43,693 nt of DNA from Treponema zioleckii (lineage in GTDB: Bacteria > Spirochaetota > Spirochaetia > Treponematales > Treponemataceae). The stretch lies in assembly GCF_014737315.1 (NCBI RefSeq), contig NZ_JPUF01000034.1, forward strand, positions 1 to 43,693. Reading direction: 5' to 3'. Shown here in pieces: positions 31,559 to 40,021 of this stretch. Positions within the stretch are counted from its first letter, which is position 1. The number at the start of each line of letters is the position of its first letter. The translations under genes were made by a program, and so were the position numbers. The notes under the pieces are model-generated. The model ran no database searches. It was not told the origin of the DNA and saw only the letters and a program-made list of their open reading frames with translations.

Positions 31559-31597
31559 CTCGTGCGTTTCCCGACAGTTTTTGACAAAACTGTCGCT
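31559..31597. repeat. GTGCGTTTCCC-hairpin element 2
   Basis: The leader CGTGCGTTTCC is followed by a perfect 10-bp stem, CGACAGTTTT with AAAACTGTCG, around a four-base loop. Confidence 0.6.
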
Positions 31598-31638
31598 TTA
31601 CTCTGGCGTTTTTTTCTTCTGAGTTGCTGAATTTTAAA

Positions 31639-31665
31639 TAAAGTAAATTCTCTTGTACCCGATAA
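31639..31665 (+). promoter_or_regulatory. Sigma-28-type promoter of the rhomboid gene
   Basis: TAAA (31639-31642), exactly 15 nt, then CCCGATAA (31658-31665) matches the flagellar sigma-28 consensus TAAA-N15-GCCGATAA at all but one base. It ends 6 nt before the ATG, so the transcript would be leaderless. Confidence 0.5.
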
Positions 31666-31671
31666 AGAATT

Positions 31672-32418
31672 ATGGCAAAAAAGAAATTTCATTTAACTTA
31701 CAACGCACCCGTCACGTTGACGTTTGCTTTTATCTGTCTGGCGATTTTTTTATTGGATTCCTACGTGCCTTTTTTTAGGGGAAAAACGATTTCCACATTG
31801 TTCACCGCGCCCGGAAGCAGAGGAGCGCAGGTGTCTTTTGACTGGAAAAATCTTCTTGATTATTTCCGCATGATTTTTCATGTTGCGGGACACGCCGACT
31901 GGAATCATCTTCTGGGGAATTTTTCATTTATCCTTCTTTTAGGCCCGCTCCTTGAAGAACGGTACGGCTCATTCATGATTCTGGTGATGATTCTCGTCAC
32001 TTCGCTCGTAACGGGCGTGGTCAACGTGTGCTTTATTCCGAGCACTCTCCTCGGAGCTAGCAGCATTGCCTTCATGTTCATCATTCTTTCTTCTATTGTA
32101 ACGCTCGACAAAAAAGAAATTCCTCTCTCGTTCGTTTTGATAGTTCTTTTGTTTGTCGGCCGGGAACTTTATTCGTCACTTTCGGTTTCGCAAAATGCCG
32201 CATCTTCTTCCGTTTCGATTGTGGCTCACATCGTGGGTGGCGTGTGCGGCTCCCTCTTTGGATTTTTGGTGGCCCCAAAAAGTCGCAAAGCCCGCGCTTC
32301 GGGAAAAACTCTCGTCGAAACTGACGCGTTCGAAACAAAACCCCGTGCAACTGCAAAAAAAGCCTCTGGCGCGGAAAACGATGTAACCGTCGTTGCGGAA
32401 CTCGGCACGCTTGGCTGA
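31672..32418 (+). CDS. Rhomboid family intramembrane serine protease
   Basis: The 248-aa product has six membrane segments, with the rhomboid markers in order: HADWNHLLGNFSF (H-x3-N type motif, about 81-93), GASS (nucleophile Ser, about 130), and HIVGGVCGSLFGF (catalytic His, near 187). A basic cytoplasmic tail of about 45 residues follows. Rhomboids cut membrane proteins within the bilayer; natural substrates are unknown here. There is no Shine-Dalgarno sequence, and a sigma-28-like promoter abuts the start, so expression could be linked to motility. The upstream 160 bp contain a duplicated start region. Confidence 0.9.
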   Translation: MAKKKFHLTYNAPVTLTFAFICLAIFLLDSYVPFFRGKTISTLFTAPGSRGAQVSFDWKNLLDYFRMIFHVAGHADWNHLLGNFSFILLLGPLLEERYGSFMILVMILVTSLVTGVVNVCFIPSTLLGASSIAFMFIILSSIVTLDKKEIPLSFVLIVLLFVGRELYSSLSVSQNAASSSVSIVAHIVGGVCGSLFGFLVAPKSRKARASGKTLVETDAFETKPRATAKKASGAENDVTVVAELGTLG

Positions 32419-32434
32419 TGATATTTTTAGGTCG

Positions 32435-32556
32435 AATTTCGAGGTTTCTGCCATAAGGTGTGAGCATCTGCTTTTGTGTTATGAAAGAGATTCCGAAACG
32501 AGTTCGGAATGACATATTTCCGTTCGGAATAACAGTCTTTGTAAAAACTCGAAATT
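32435..32556. repeat. Inverted repeat enclosing an ATTCCGAA palindrome
   Basis: Outer arms AATTTCGAG (32435-32443) and CTCGAAATT (32548-32556) enclose the small palindrome at 32487-32514 (ATTCCGAA with TTCGGAAT) and one extra half copy. This fills the 32419-32603 gap, which has no gene. Confidence 0.5.
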
Positions 32557-32603
32557 GAGCCTTTTATTGTTTCTTTTTGATTTTTGATTCTTTGGAGATT
32601 TTT

Positions 32604-33278
32604 ATGAAAAAATTTTTTTTGATGATTTTGATGGCTTTGTCGCTCACCTCGGTTCTGTCTGCGAACGAACTTTTTAAGTCGGGCGTTACCGCTTCGTATT
32701 ATGCCGACAAATTCCACGGAAGAAAAACCTCGAACGGCGAGATTTTCAACATGTATCAGCTCACGGCTGCCCACAAAACGCTTCCGTTCAACACTGTTCT
32801 AAAAGTCACGAATCTTGCTAACGGAAAATCCGTGCAGGTGCGCATAAATGACCGCGGGCCTTTCGTAAAGGGACGGGAAATTGACCTTTCGAAGGCTGCT
32901 GCCGTAAAACTCGACATGATAAAATCAGGAACGGCAAAAGTTAAGCTCGAAATCGTGAGCGGAAAAAACTCAACTTCATCTTCGGCGAAATCTGTCGCAA
33001 AAAAAGCGCAGAACCTTGACCCGAACGAACGCTGGGATATTCAGCTCGGCGCATTTGAGCAAAAAGCGAACGCTCAGCAGCTTGCGACAAAACTCATGAA
33101 AGCCGGATTTAAGAACGTAATCTTCCAAAACGTTAAGAGCAAAGGAATTACTCGCGTTGCAATCAGGAACGTCCCGACCGACGAAGTTCAGGGTATTCTT
33201 GACAACCTTGAAAACAAAGGTTTTACCGACTATTTTGTTCGCGAGCGTGCAAAAACTACAAATTCCGACGCCAAATAA
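32604..33278 (+). CDS. rlpA: RlpA-like septal protein with SPOR domain
   Basis: The 224-aa product has a signal peptide ([20 protein letters not shown]). An RlpA double-psi beta-barrel follows ([57 protein letters not shown]), keeping the conserved His and Asp of lytic transglycosylase RlpA. A C-terminal SPOR domain ([20 protein letters not shown] onward) binds denuded septal glycan. It is predicted to act on peptidoglycan in the periplasm during division. I start at 32604, with GGAG six bases before. A strong hairpin follows. The gene symbol rests on domain content only. Confidence 0.9.
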   Translation: MKKFFLMILMALSLTSVLSANELFKSGVTASYYADKFHGRKTSNGEIFNMYQLTAAHKTLPFNTVLKVTNLANGKSVQVRINDRGPFVKGREIDLSKAAAVKLDMIKSGTAKVKLEIVSGKNSTSSSAKSVAKKAQNLDPNERWDIQLGAFEQKANAQQLATKLMKAGFKNVIFQNVKSKGITRVAIRNVPTDEVQGILDNLENKGFTDYFVRERAKTTNSDAK

Positions 33279-33306
33279 AAATTGCAGAAAATCAACTTGT
33301 CAGTGT

Positions 33307-33342
33307 AAAAATTTGGGGCGTTCGCTACCGCTCCAAATTTTT
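33307..33342 (+). terminator. Strong hairpin after the RlpA gene
   Basis: AAAAATTTGGGGCG pairs with CGCTCCAAATTTTT over 14 bp (one G-T) around an 8-nt loop, 28 bp after the stop. Its A- and T-rich base lets it terminate in either direction. Confidence 0.6.
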
Positions 33343-33376
33343 GGTCTGTTTTTCAACTCGAACTTCCTCTTAAAAA

Positions 33377-33426
33377 TCTGTGTCCCATCTGAGTTTATCT
33401 GTGTGAATCTGTGTGAATCTGTGTCG
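33377..33426. repeat. TCTGTGTGAATCTGTGT dispersed repeat
   Basis: Repeated units of TCTGTGTGAATC follow TGTCCCATCTGAGTTTA. A close relative is at 38956-38994, and reverse-strand fragments occur near 30975 and 31178. It is non-coding. Confidence 0.55.
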
Positions 33427-33460
33427 ATAATGCCAACCAAAACGTAGTCGGACTGATCGC

Positions 33461-33613
33461 TTTTTGTCACCTCGATCGTAGTCGAATGAGCATTTTTTTG
33501 TCACCTCGAGCGTAGTCGAGAGGTCTACACGAGATAGCTTTTTCCACTCCGCTATCGTCTTGGGCTGTAGATGTCTCGACTTCGCTCGACATGACAGAGC
33601 GGACGCTCGGAAT
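33461..33613. mobile_element. MITE-like repeat, copy C with a partial left end
   Basis: A partial left end (33461-33492) precedes a full element (33493-33613) that resembles copies A and B but is more diverged inside. The inverted ends are CACCTCGAGCGTAGTCGAG and CGACTTCGCTCGACATGAC. Confidence 0.6.
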
Positions 33614-33631
33614 AACTTTGGGTTAAGACTT

Positions 33632-33660
33632 TTTGATATTGCGTTTTGTGCAATATCAAA
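33632..33660. other. 11-bp-stem inverted repeat upstream of ilvC
   Basis: TTTGATATTGC pairs perfectly with GCAATATCAAA around a 7-base loop. It is about 115 bp before ilvC, with no T run after it, so an operator is likelier than a terminator. A TATACT at 33699-33704 is a possible -10. Confidence 0.45.
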
Positions 33661-33774
33661 CTGTAAATCTTTCACTTTACGCAACACTTAATTGAATCTA
33701 TACTTTCTCCATAAGCAAAAAAATTACGCCGCTCCAAAAAGTGGAACTGGCAATTGATTATAGGAGAAACTCAA

Positions 33775-35256
33775 ATGGGTGAAAATTATTTCAACTCGAT
33801 TCCGTGGAGAGAAGCTAGACTCCAGCTTGGACACTGCCGCTCAATGGCAAAAGAAGAATTTGCTGATGGCGTAAACGCACTCAAAGGCAAAAAAATCGTT
33901 ATCGTAGGTTGTGGTGCGCAGGGACTCAATCAGGGACTTTGTCTCCGTGATTCTGGACTTGACGTAAGCTACGCTCTCCGTGAGTCTGCTATTGCCGAAA
34001 AACGACAGTCTTGGAAGAACGCTACAGAAAACGGATTCAAAGTAGGAACTTACGACGAGCTTATTCCTACTGCAGACCTCGTTGGAAACCTTACCCCGGA
34101 CAAGCAGCATACTCCTGTAATCACAGAAGTTCAGAAAAGAATGAAAAAAGGAGCTGCTCTCTGGTATTCACATGGATTCAACATGATTGAAGAGGGAATG
34201 CAGATTCGAAAAGATATTACGGTTGTTATGTGCGCCCCAAAAGGACCTGGTACCGAAGTTTATCACGAGTTTGCGCGTGGATTCGGAGTTCCTGATCTTA
34301 TTGCAGTTCACCCAGTAAACGACCCGGAAGGCAAGGGCTGGGCAATTGCAAAGGCTCTCGCAGTGGGAATGGGTGGCTCAAAGGCCGGCGTTCTCGAATC
34401 AAGTTTCGTTGCCGAAGTAAAATCAGACCTTATGGGCGAGCAGACAATTCTCTGCGGTATGCTCCAGGCCGGAACAATTGTTTGCTACAACAAGATGGTT
34501 AACGAGGGCGTTGCACCTGAATATGCAACAAAACTTCTTATGCACGGCTGGAACGTAGTTTCAGAGGCTTTGAAGTGGGGCGGAATCACAAACATGATGG
34601 ATCGCCTTTCAAATCCTGCAAAAATCAAGGCAAACGCACTTTCAAAAGAAATCAAAAAACTCCTTGCGCCTCTTTATCAGAAGCACATGGACGACATTAT
34701 TTCTGGAAAATTCTCTTCAACTATGATGAAGGACTGGGCTAACAAAGACCACGACCTTCTTACATGGCGTGAAGAAACAGGAAAACTCGCGTTTGAGTCA
34801 ACAGCAGAATCTTCTGAAGAAATCACTGAGCAGGAATACTTTGACAAGGGAATCTTGCTCGTGGCAATGGTAAAAGCTGGTTGTGAGCTTGCCTTTGAGA
34901 CAATGGTTGACGCTGGAATCAAAGAGGAGAGTGCTTATTACGAGTCACTCCACGAAGTTCCTCTCATCGCGAACCTTATTGACCGAAAACGTCTCTACGA
35001 GATGAACCGCGTAATTTCGGACACTGCAGAATACGGTTGCTACCTCTTCGCGAACGCTGCCGTTCCAATGCTCGAAAAAGACTTTATGCCAAACATTCAC
35101 ACTGACGTTATCGGAAAAGGTCTTGATTCAAAAGACAATTCTGTAAACAACGGCGAACTTGTAAGCGTAAACGCAGAAATCCGCAACCACCCGATTGAGG
35201 TTGTTGGACGAAAGCTCCGCGCATATATGACTGCAATGAAACCTCTCATAAAATAA
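33775..35256 (+). CDS. ilvC: Ketol-acid reductoisomerase, class II
   Basis: The 493-aa product catalyses the isomerisation and NADPH reduction of acetolactate or acetohydroxybutyrate, the second step of valine, leucine and isoleucine synthesis. The length and the E. coli-like start ([22 protein letters not shown] shortened) identify the long class II form with a duplicated knotted domain. The nucleotide-binding motif is [13 protein letters not shown]. Acidic Mg2+ ligands lie in the second domain. AGGAGA stands eight bases before the chosen ATG; an in-frame start seven codons upstream lacks such a site. No other ilv gene is adjacent. An intrinsic terminator follows. Confidence 0.97.
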   Translation: MGENYFNSIPWREARLQLGHCRSMAKEEFADGVNALKGKKIVIVGCGAQGLNQGLCLRDSGLDVSYALRESAIAEKRQSWKNATENGFKVGTYDELIPTADLVGNLTPDKQHTPVITEVQKRMKKGAALWYSHGFNMIEEGMQIRKDITVVMCAPKGPGTEVYHEFARGFGVPDLIAVHPVNDPEGKGWAIAKALAVGMGGSKAGVLESSFVAEVKSDLMGEQTILCGMLQAGTIVCYNKMVNEGVAPEYATKLLMHGWNVVSEALKWGGITNMMDRLSNPAKIKANALSKEIKKLLAPLYQKHMDDIISGKFSSTMMKDWANKDHDLLTWREETGKLAFESTAESSEEITEQEYFDKGILLVAMVKAGCELAFETMVDAGIKEESAYYESLHEVPLIANLIDRKRLYEMNRVISDTAEYGCYLFANAAVPMLEKDFMPNIHTDVIGKGLDSKDNSVNNGELVSVNAEIRNHPIEVVGRKLRAYMTAMKPLIK

Positions 35257-35286
35257 ATCGAAATCCTCCAAAGCCTTTTTGATTTT

Positions 35287-35324
35287 AGGGGTTGTCTGAT
35301 ATTTTGTCGGGCAACCCCTTTTTT
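35287..35324 (+). terminator. Rho-independent terminator of ilvC
   Basis: AGGGGTTG pairs with CAACCCCT around a 17-nt loop and is followed by six or more T. The rest of the 35257-35608 gap is AT-rich and holds the pectate lyase promoter. Confidence 0.85.
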
Positions 35325-35490
35325 GGCTTTTTACGAATCTGATTTTTAAATTTCCGAAATATCGCTGAATTGTAATTTCTTAAAATTATCTAAAGATATA
35401 CGAATTTTGTATTTTGGCGAAAGCCGTTCCAAAAATTAATCCCCAAAAATCTTTTTTTTACAAATTCTGAATTGAATAATTATCTTTTTT

Positions 35491-35543
35491 AGTTCTGAAT
35501 AATCCAAATTTTTCTTGATTTTAACTATTCAGAACTTTATACT
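35491..35543 (+). promoter_or_regulatory. Pectate lyase promoter with flanking operator arms
   Basis: TTGATT (35515-35520), a 17-nt spacer and TATACT (35538-35543) form the promoter. Perfect 11-bp inverted arms AGTTCTGAATA (35491-35501) and TATTCAGAACT (35526-35536) are placed upstream of the -35 and between -35 and -10, centres 35 bp apart. A repressor that binds both arms would block the promoter. Confidence 0.6.
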
Positions 35544-35608
35544 TTGCAAACCGTTCATCAGAATGGAAATTCCTATCCTAAAAAGTTTTTTTTGAAAAAG
35601 GGGAAATT

Positions 35609-37411
35609 ATGAAAAAATCTGTTTGCGTAAAAACCGCTTTTCTGTTGGCTTCAACGCTCGCAATGCTGACTGCCGGCTTGGCATCTTGTAGCGATTTGAA
35701 TGTGAGCGACGAAAGGGATTCCGCTTTGGAGTTTTCTGAAAGCGAGAGAGCCGCTATTTCTGGTGTTTCTTCGCTGTATTCAACGGCTCTTACAAAAAGT
35801 GCGACGCTTACTTCCGCCACAGTTTCCGGAAACTACACAATTTATGCTACTTCTGCAAAAACTGTATCGATTCCTGCAATTTCGGCCGTAACGGTAAACA
35901 ACACTTCTCTTGACCGAAAAATTGCTCTTGGCGGTGGCGGCTCTGCCGGAAATTATCGATGCATCGGCTTTACCACAAGCGGTTCCGCAACTGTAACAGT
36001 TTACGCCGCAGGTGCTTCTGGACGCTACTTGGCGCTTTACAATTCAAGCGGAAGCCAGCTTAGCAAGCAGGAAGTTTCTTCTTCAATCACGGCGTACAGT
36101 TTTTCTGTTTCGTCAAGCGGAACTTACTATTTGATGTCTACCAGTTCGAACATCGATATTTACTACGTAAAAACAGCCGTAGGCTCATCTTCAAGTTCGT
36201 CATCTGGTTCAAATTCGTCAAGTTCTTCAAGCTCAGCTTCGATTTCTGCAAGTGATTCGCCTGTTGGCTTTGCTTCAATTTCAAAGCCTTCAAAGTCCGT
36301 AACGGTTTCAAACCGCGCAGATTTGATAAAATACGCAAAGGCCGGCGGATACGTGGTTTACATCAGCGGAATGATTGATATGTCGAACGGTTACTTGCCG
36401 TCATCGGCAGGCGGCTCTACAAGCGGTCTTGATTCTCTCGTAAAATCAAATACTTCTGGAAAGTACACTTCGTACTCGTCATTTAAGACTGCTTACGCAA
36501 AAGGCTGCACGACTTCCACAAACGACAAGTCTTCATCTTCGCCGTCAAGCTCGCTCGGTTCATATCTTTGGGCATGTAACTCGGCTTATGGCGAAATCAT
36601 CAAACTGAACGTTGCTTCAAACACCCAGCTTATCGGTCTTGATTCGTCATCTGGAATCAAGGGAGGAATGATTAACATTTCGTCTGTTTCAAACGTTGCA
36701 ATCCGAAATCTTACGATTCAGGACGCTTACGACCCGTTCCCTCACCACGAGGCAAATGACGGCTACAATGCGCAGTGGGACTGTGTTGTGATTCAAGGCT
36801 CTTCTAGCAACATTTGGATTGACCACAATACTTTCAAGGATTCAATGGGACTTTCGTATGTTTCTACGAACGGCTCAACAAGCGAAAAATGGCAGACTTA
36901 CGACGGGCTTTGTGATATGAAAGGCTCAATCAAGAATATCGTAATTTCTTACAATAAATTCCAGGACCACGACAAAACAATGTTGATTGGTTCAAGTGAT
37001 TCTGACGGTTCAAATTCAACAAGAACAATCACTTTGCACCACAATTATTTCTACAACTGCGGTCAGCGATTGCCGATGGTGCGAAACACTCGATTGCACT
37101 TGTTCAACAACTATTACGATGCTTCAAGTCCGACTTACACTCAGCAATATGCTGTCGGCGTTCGAAAAAATGCTCTGATTGTTGCTGAGAACAATTATTT
37201 TGGTTCGGGAATCAATTACAGCTTCAAGGATTCTTACGGAACTCTGTATTCAAGCGGAAATTCTGACAACTCAAAGAAAGGCTGTTCTTCTTCTACAAGT
37301 TCGTCTAAGCCGTTCTCTGTAAGCTATTCTTACAATGCAGAAAGCGCGTCTTCCGCAAAATCGACTGTGCAAAGTTATGCCGGTGCCGGAATTTTAGCGG
37401 TTTCAAAATAA
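35609..37411 (+). CDS. Pectate lyase lipoprotein (PL1 family)
   Basis: The 600-aa product has a lipoprotein signal (AGLASC, Cys27). It is followed by a beta-sandwich-like N-terminal region (about 60-188, FTTSGSATVTVYAAGASGRYL), a Ser-rich linker (about 190-213) and a PL1 beta-helix from about 215. Catalytic-region motifs are WIDHNTF (about 402-408), DHDKTMLIGSSD, and GQRLPMVRNTRLHLFNN (about 484-500) with the conserved Arg. It cleaves polygalacturonate by beta-elimination at the cell surface. The N-terminal region is probably a carbohydrate-binding or spacing domain; this is inference. It has its own operator-flanked promoter. The lipoprotein leader (CSDL to ERAA) is shared with the next gene. 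Confidence 0.92.
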   Translation: MKKSVCVKTAFLLASTLAMLTAGLASCSDLNVSDERDSALEFSESERAAISGVSSLYSTALTKSATLTSATVSGNYTIYATSAKTVSIPAISAVTVNNTSLDRKIALGGGGSAGNYRCIGFTTSGSATVTVYAAGASGRYLALYNSSGSQLSKQEVSSSITAYSFSVSSSGTYYLMSTSSNIDIYYVKTAVGSSSSSSSGSNSSSSSSSASISASDSPVGFASISKPSKSVTVSNRADLIKYAKAGGYVVYISGMIDMSNGYLPSSAGGSTSGLDSLVKSNTSGKYTSYSSFKTAYAKGCTTSTNDKSSSSPSSSLGSYLWACNSAYGEIIKLNVASNTQLIGLDSSSGIKGGMINISSVSNVAIRNLTIQDAYDPFPHHEANDGYNAQWDCVVIQGSSSNIWIDHNTFKDSMGLSYVSTNGSTSEKWQTYDGLCDMKGSIKNIVISYNKFQDHDKTMLIGSSDSDGSNSTRTITLHHNYFYNCGQRLPMVRNTRLHLFNNYYDASSPTYTQQYAVGVRKNALIVAENNYFGSGINYSFKDSYGTLYSSGNSDNSKKGCSSSTSSSKPFSVSYSYNAESASSAKSTVQSYAGAGILAVSK

Positions 37412-37512
37412 AACGCTGAGGAAGCGGTTGCTTTTTCTGAAAACTCCTTAAACTCCTTGTGAAAATTTAAAAATCGGGGGGGCTTTGAAAACTGAATGTG
37501 TTCAGAGCTTCC

Positions 37513-37555
37513 TTAAGCGGTTTCCAGATTGAATTTTTCGTCGGAAGCCGCTTAA
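37513..37555. other. 13-bp-stem hairpin between the two lyase genes
   Basis: TTAAGCGGTTTCC pairs with GGAAGCCGCTTAA with one wobble. No T run follows, so it is not a standard terminator. It could be an mRNA-processing or stabilising structure. The rest of the 37412-37723 gap shows no gene. Confidence 0.5.
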
Positions 37556-37723
37556 AACTTTCCTTGATTTCTGCTGTCTGATGGTATTCAAAAATAAGGA
37601 TGCCCAATGCAAAACTGCTGAAATATGCGGTTCGAAAAGTGAAAAGTTTCAAAAATTTTATTTTTGGAATTTTTATAAAATCGGTTAGAGTTTATCAGCA
37701 AAACTTAAAAAAGTGAGGAAAAT

Positions 37724-38644
37724 ATGAAAAAAGTTTCAAAACTCTTGGCTTTCGCAGTTTGTTCCGCTGCGGTTCTGTTCGCGTCCTGCTCTGATTTGTC
37801 TGATGTTGATGATTCTTCTGAAGTTTCGTCGGCAGAACGCGCTGCAACTTACAACGTTACGACGGAAAGTGCTCTTCGTAACGCTATTAACAATGCTTCG
37901 GCTGGTACGACAATCAATCTTGGCGGAAACATAAAATTGACTCAGCAGCTCCAGCTCCTGAACAGCGGAACGTCTTCGAGCAAAATCAACTTTAACGGTA
38001 ACGGCTACACTCTTGACTGTTCAGGAATTTCTTCTGGCTGGGGCGTAAAAGTCAACGGTTCTTACTGGAATATCTGCAACATGACGATTACAAAAGCCCC
38101 TGATTGCGGAATCGTATTCCAGGTTGGCGGAAACAACTACGTTTATTATGTTCGAACGACTTACAACGGAGATTCAGGACTTCAAATTTACAACGGGTCA
38201 CACGACAATTATATTTACAAATGTGAGTCTTACTATAATTACGACTCTGACAATTACGGTGAGGACGCAGACGGTTTTGCCTGCAAACTTTCTGCTGGAA
38301 AAAACAATGTGTTTGAAGGCTGCATAGCGGCTTACAATTCTGATGACGGCTGGGATTTATACGGTCAGAGCTATCCTGTTACAATCAAAGACTGCACCGC
38401 AAAATACAACGGTTACAGAAACAGTTCCCTCGCTACTACAAAAAATGGTGACGGCAACGGATTCAAGCTTGGTTCGGCAGGAATTTCTGTTGTTCACGTA
38501 CTTTCAGGAGATACTGCCTACGGTAATCTTTTGAGCGGATTTGATGGAAACGGAAATTCTGCAAAAATCAAGGTTTCGAACTGCACTTCTTACAACAACA
38601 AGTATATGCAGTGGTATAGAATCTCTGGCATTGCTAATAAATAA
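37724..38644 (+). CDS. Pectate lyase-like lipoprotein (PL9 type)
   Basis: The 306-aa product has a lipoprotein signal (LFASC, Cys22) and then a right-handed beta-helix. The motifs DADGFACKLSAGKNNVFEGC (about 180-199), YNSDDGWDLYGQSYPVTIKDC and GDGNGFKLG (about 242-250) are those of PL9 exopolygalacturonate lyases. The helix is shorter than the usual PL9 domain, and the C-terminus ends soon after the last motif, so activity needs testing. GAGGAAAA precedes the ATG. With the PL1 gene it forms a pectin-degrading pair on the cell surface. The two lipoprotein leaders are alike, which suggests a common surface-sorting signal. Confidence 0.85.
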   Translation: MKKVSKLLAFAVCSAAVLFASCSDLSDVDDSSEVSSAERAATYNVTTESALRNAINNASAGTTINLGGNIKLTQQLQLLNSGTSSSKINFNGNGYTLDCSGISSGWGVKVNGSYWNICNMTITKAPDCGIVFQVGGNNYVYYVRTTYNGDSGLQIYNGSHDNYIYKCESYYNYDSDNYGEDADGFACKLSAGKNNVFEGCIAAYNSDDGWDLYGQSYPVTIKDCTAKYNGYRNSSLATTKNGDGNGFKLGSAGISVVHVLSGDTAYGNLLSGFDGNGNSAKIKVSNCTSYNNKYMQWYRISGIANK

Positions 38645-38677
38645 GGAAACGCTGCAAGTTGATTTTTGGGTGGAAAA

Positions 38678-38905
38678 GTCAACTTGTGCGTTTCCCTGGA
38701 GTTTTTCATAGAAAAACTCCAGCTGTTGTGGGAGAGCTTGCGAGTGTGGCGTGGAGTTTTATTGCTCGCGCGTGGCTCGCAATTTAGGGAGGTGTCAACT
38801 TGTGCGTTTCCCTGGAGTTTTTCATGGAAAAACTCCAGCTGTTGTGGGAGTGCTTGTGGGTGTGGCGTGGACTTTATTGGTCGCGCGTAGCTCGCACTTA
38901 CCGGT
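38678..38905. repeat. Tandem 116-bp repeat with GTGCGTTTCCC-hairpins
   Basis: Two units, 38678-38793 and from 38794, are nearly identical. Each starts GTCAACTTGTGCGTTTCCC and carries a perfect 12-bp stem, CTGGAGTTTTTC with GAAAAACTCCAG, around a 3-base loop (ATA or ATG). The leader matches the elements at 31221 and 31559, but the stem sequence is different. The gap 38645-39010 has no gene. Confidence 0.7.
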
Positions 38906-38955
38906 GGTTGAGCAACGTCGAAGTCACCAAAAGAACGTCATTTTCCCCAATTATC

Positions 38956-38994
38956 AGTGTCCCATCCGTGTTTATCTGTGTGTATCCGTGTCAA
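38956..38994. repeat. TCTGTGTGTATCCGTGT dispersed repeat
   Basis: This is a relative of the repeat at 33377-33426, with the same TGTCCCATC start. It lies directly after the ParB stop in the convergent gap. Confidence 0.55.
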
Positions 38995-39010
38995 ACCCGG
39001 CAGGCATTTT

Positions 39011-40021
39011 TTAGTTAGAAAGCAAATCGTAAATTCTGTCCAAATCTTCGCGGTTGTAATATTCGATTTCGATTGTGCCTTTTGAAAAATCACCTTTTAG
39101 TAAAACTTTCGTGCCTAATTTTTCTATGAATTTCTGTTCAATATCCACAAAATCTGGGTCGCGTGCAGGTCTTGGTTCCAAAGATTTTTTCTTTTTGCCC
39201 ACGCCGTAATTCAGTTCTGCCGCATAGTTTTCTGCTTGGCGAACGCTAAGCTCATTTTCGATGATTCTTGTAAAAAGAATGCGCATGTCGTGAGGATCTT
39301 TTACAGAAAGCAAAGCTCTTGCGTGTCCTGACGTGATTTTGTTCTGCGAAAGTGCGTTCAACATGTCTTCCGGCAATTTTAAAAGTCGTATGGCATTTGC
39401 AATCGTTGTGCGGTTCTTTCCGACTCTTACGGCAACTTGCTCCTGGCTTAGGTTCGCAACGTCCATGAGTCTGAGATAGCCTTTTGCTTCTTCAACAGGA
39501 TTCAAGTCGGTTCGCTGAACGTTTTCGATAATCGCGATTTCGAGTTTTTTCTGGTCGTTGAATTTTCTGAGCTGAACAGGAACTTTTTCCAATCCCGCGA
39601 TTTTTGCAGCCCTCGTGCGTCGCTCACCGGTGATTATGTAGAAAGTTCCGTCACCAACGGCTTCAACCGTAATTGATTGGAGAATTCCGTGTTCTTTGAT
39701 TGAATCCGCAAGTTCTCGTAATTTTTCTTCGTCAAATTCGATTCGTGGCTGATAAGGATTCGGCTTTAAAAGCTCGGTTTTTATCCAGAGTTGACCATTG
39801 CTGTCGGTCTCCACGTTTTGTGGAAGATTCAAAGTTGTGGCTGGTTTTGACTCTGTTTTTGCGGAGTCTTCCTTTTGCTCAGCATCTTCTTTTGTATGGC
39901 TTTCAGTTCCAGAAATTACGTTTGCAACGTTTACAGAGATTGAGTCTTCAAAATCCTCATTCTCATCCATTTGTTTAAAAAGTGCGTCCGCACCATCGCC
40001 TAATCCGAATTTTTTAGCCAC
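39011..40021 (-). CDS. parB: Chromosome partitioning protein ParB
   Basis: The 336-aa product has the central ParB/Srx domain (QPRIEFDEEKLRELADSIKE, then GERRTRAAKIAGL, the CTP-binding motif), a helix-turn-helix (LSQEQVAVRVGKNRTTIANAIRLLKLP) and a C-terminal dimerisation region. It binds parS and spreads to position the origin region together with ParA. The start is GTG, overlapping the ParA stop by 8 bp, so translation is coupled. The N-terminal 70 residues are variable and acidic. I see no canonical parS in the window. Confidence 0.95.
   Translation of the reverse strand: MAKKFGLGDGADALFKQMDENEDFEDSISVNVANVISGTESHTKEDAEQKEDSAKTESKPATTLNLPQNVETDSNGQLWIKTELLKPNPYQPRIEFDEEKLRELADSIKEHGILQSITVEAVGDGTFYIITGERRTRAAKIAGLEKVPVQLRKFNDQKKLEIAIIENVQRTDLNPVEEAKGYLRLMDVANLSQEQVAVRVGKNRTTIANAIRLLKLPEDMLNALSQNKITSGHARALLSVKDPHDMRILFTRIIENELSVRQAENYAAELNYGVGKKKKSLEPRPARDPDFVDIEQKFIEKLGTKVLLKGDFSKGTIEIEYYNREDLDRIYDLLSN

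Noticed and set aside
31497-31571. 24-codon frame from the duplicated rhomboid start as a leader peptide
   Set aside because: It has no codon pattern of an attenuator, no ribosome site and no -35 at this copy. A duplication remnant explains it better.
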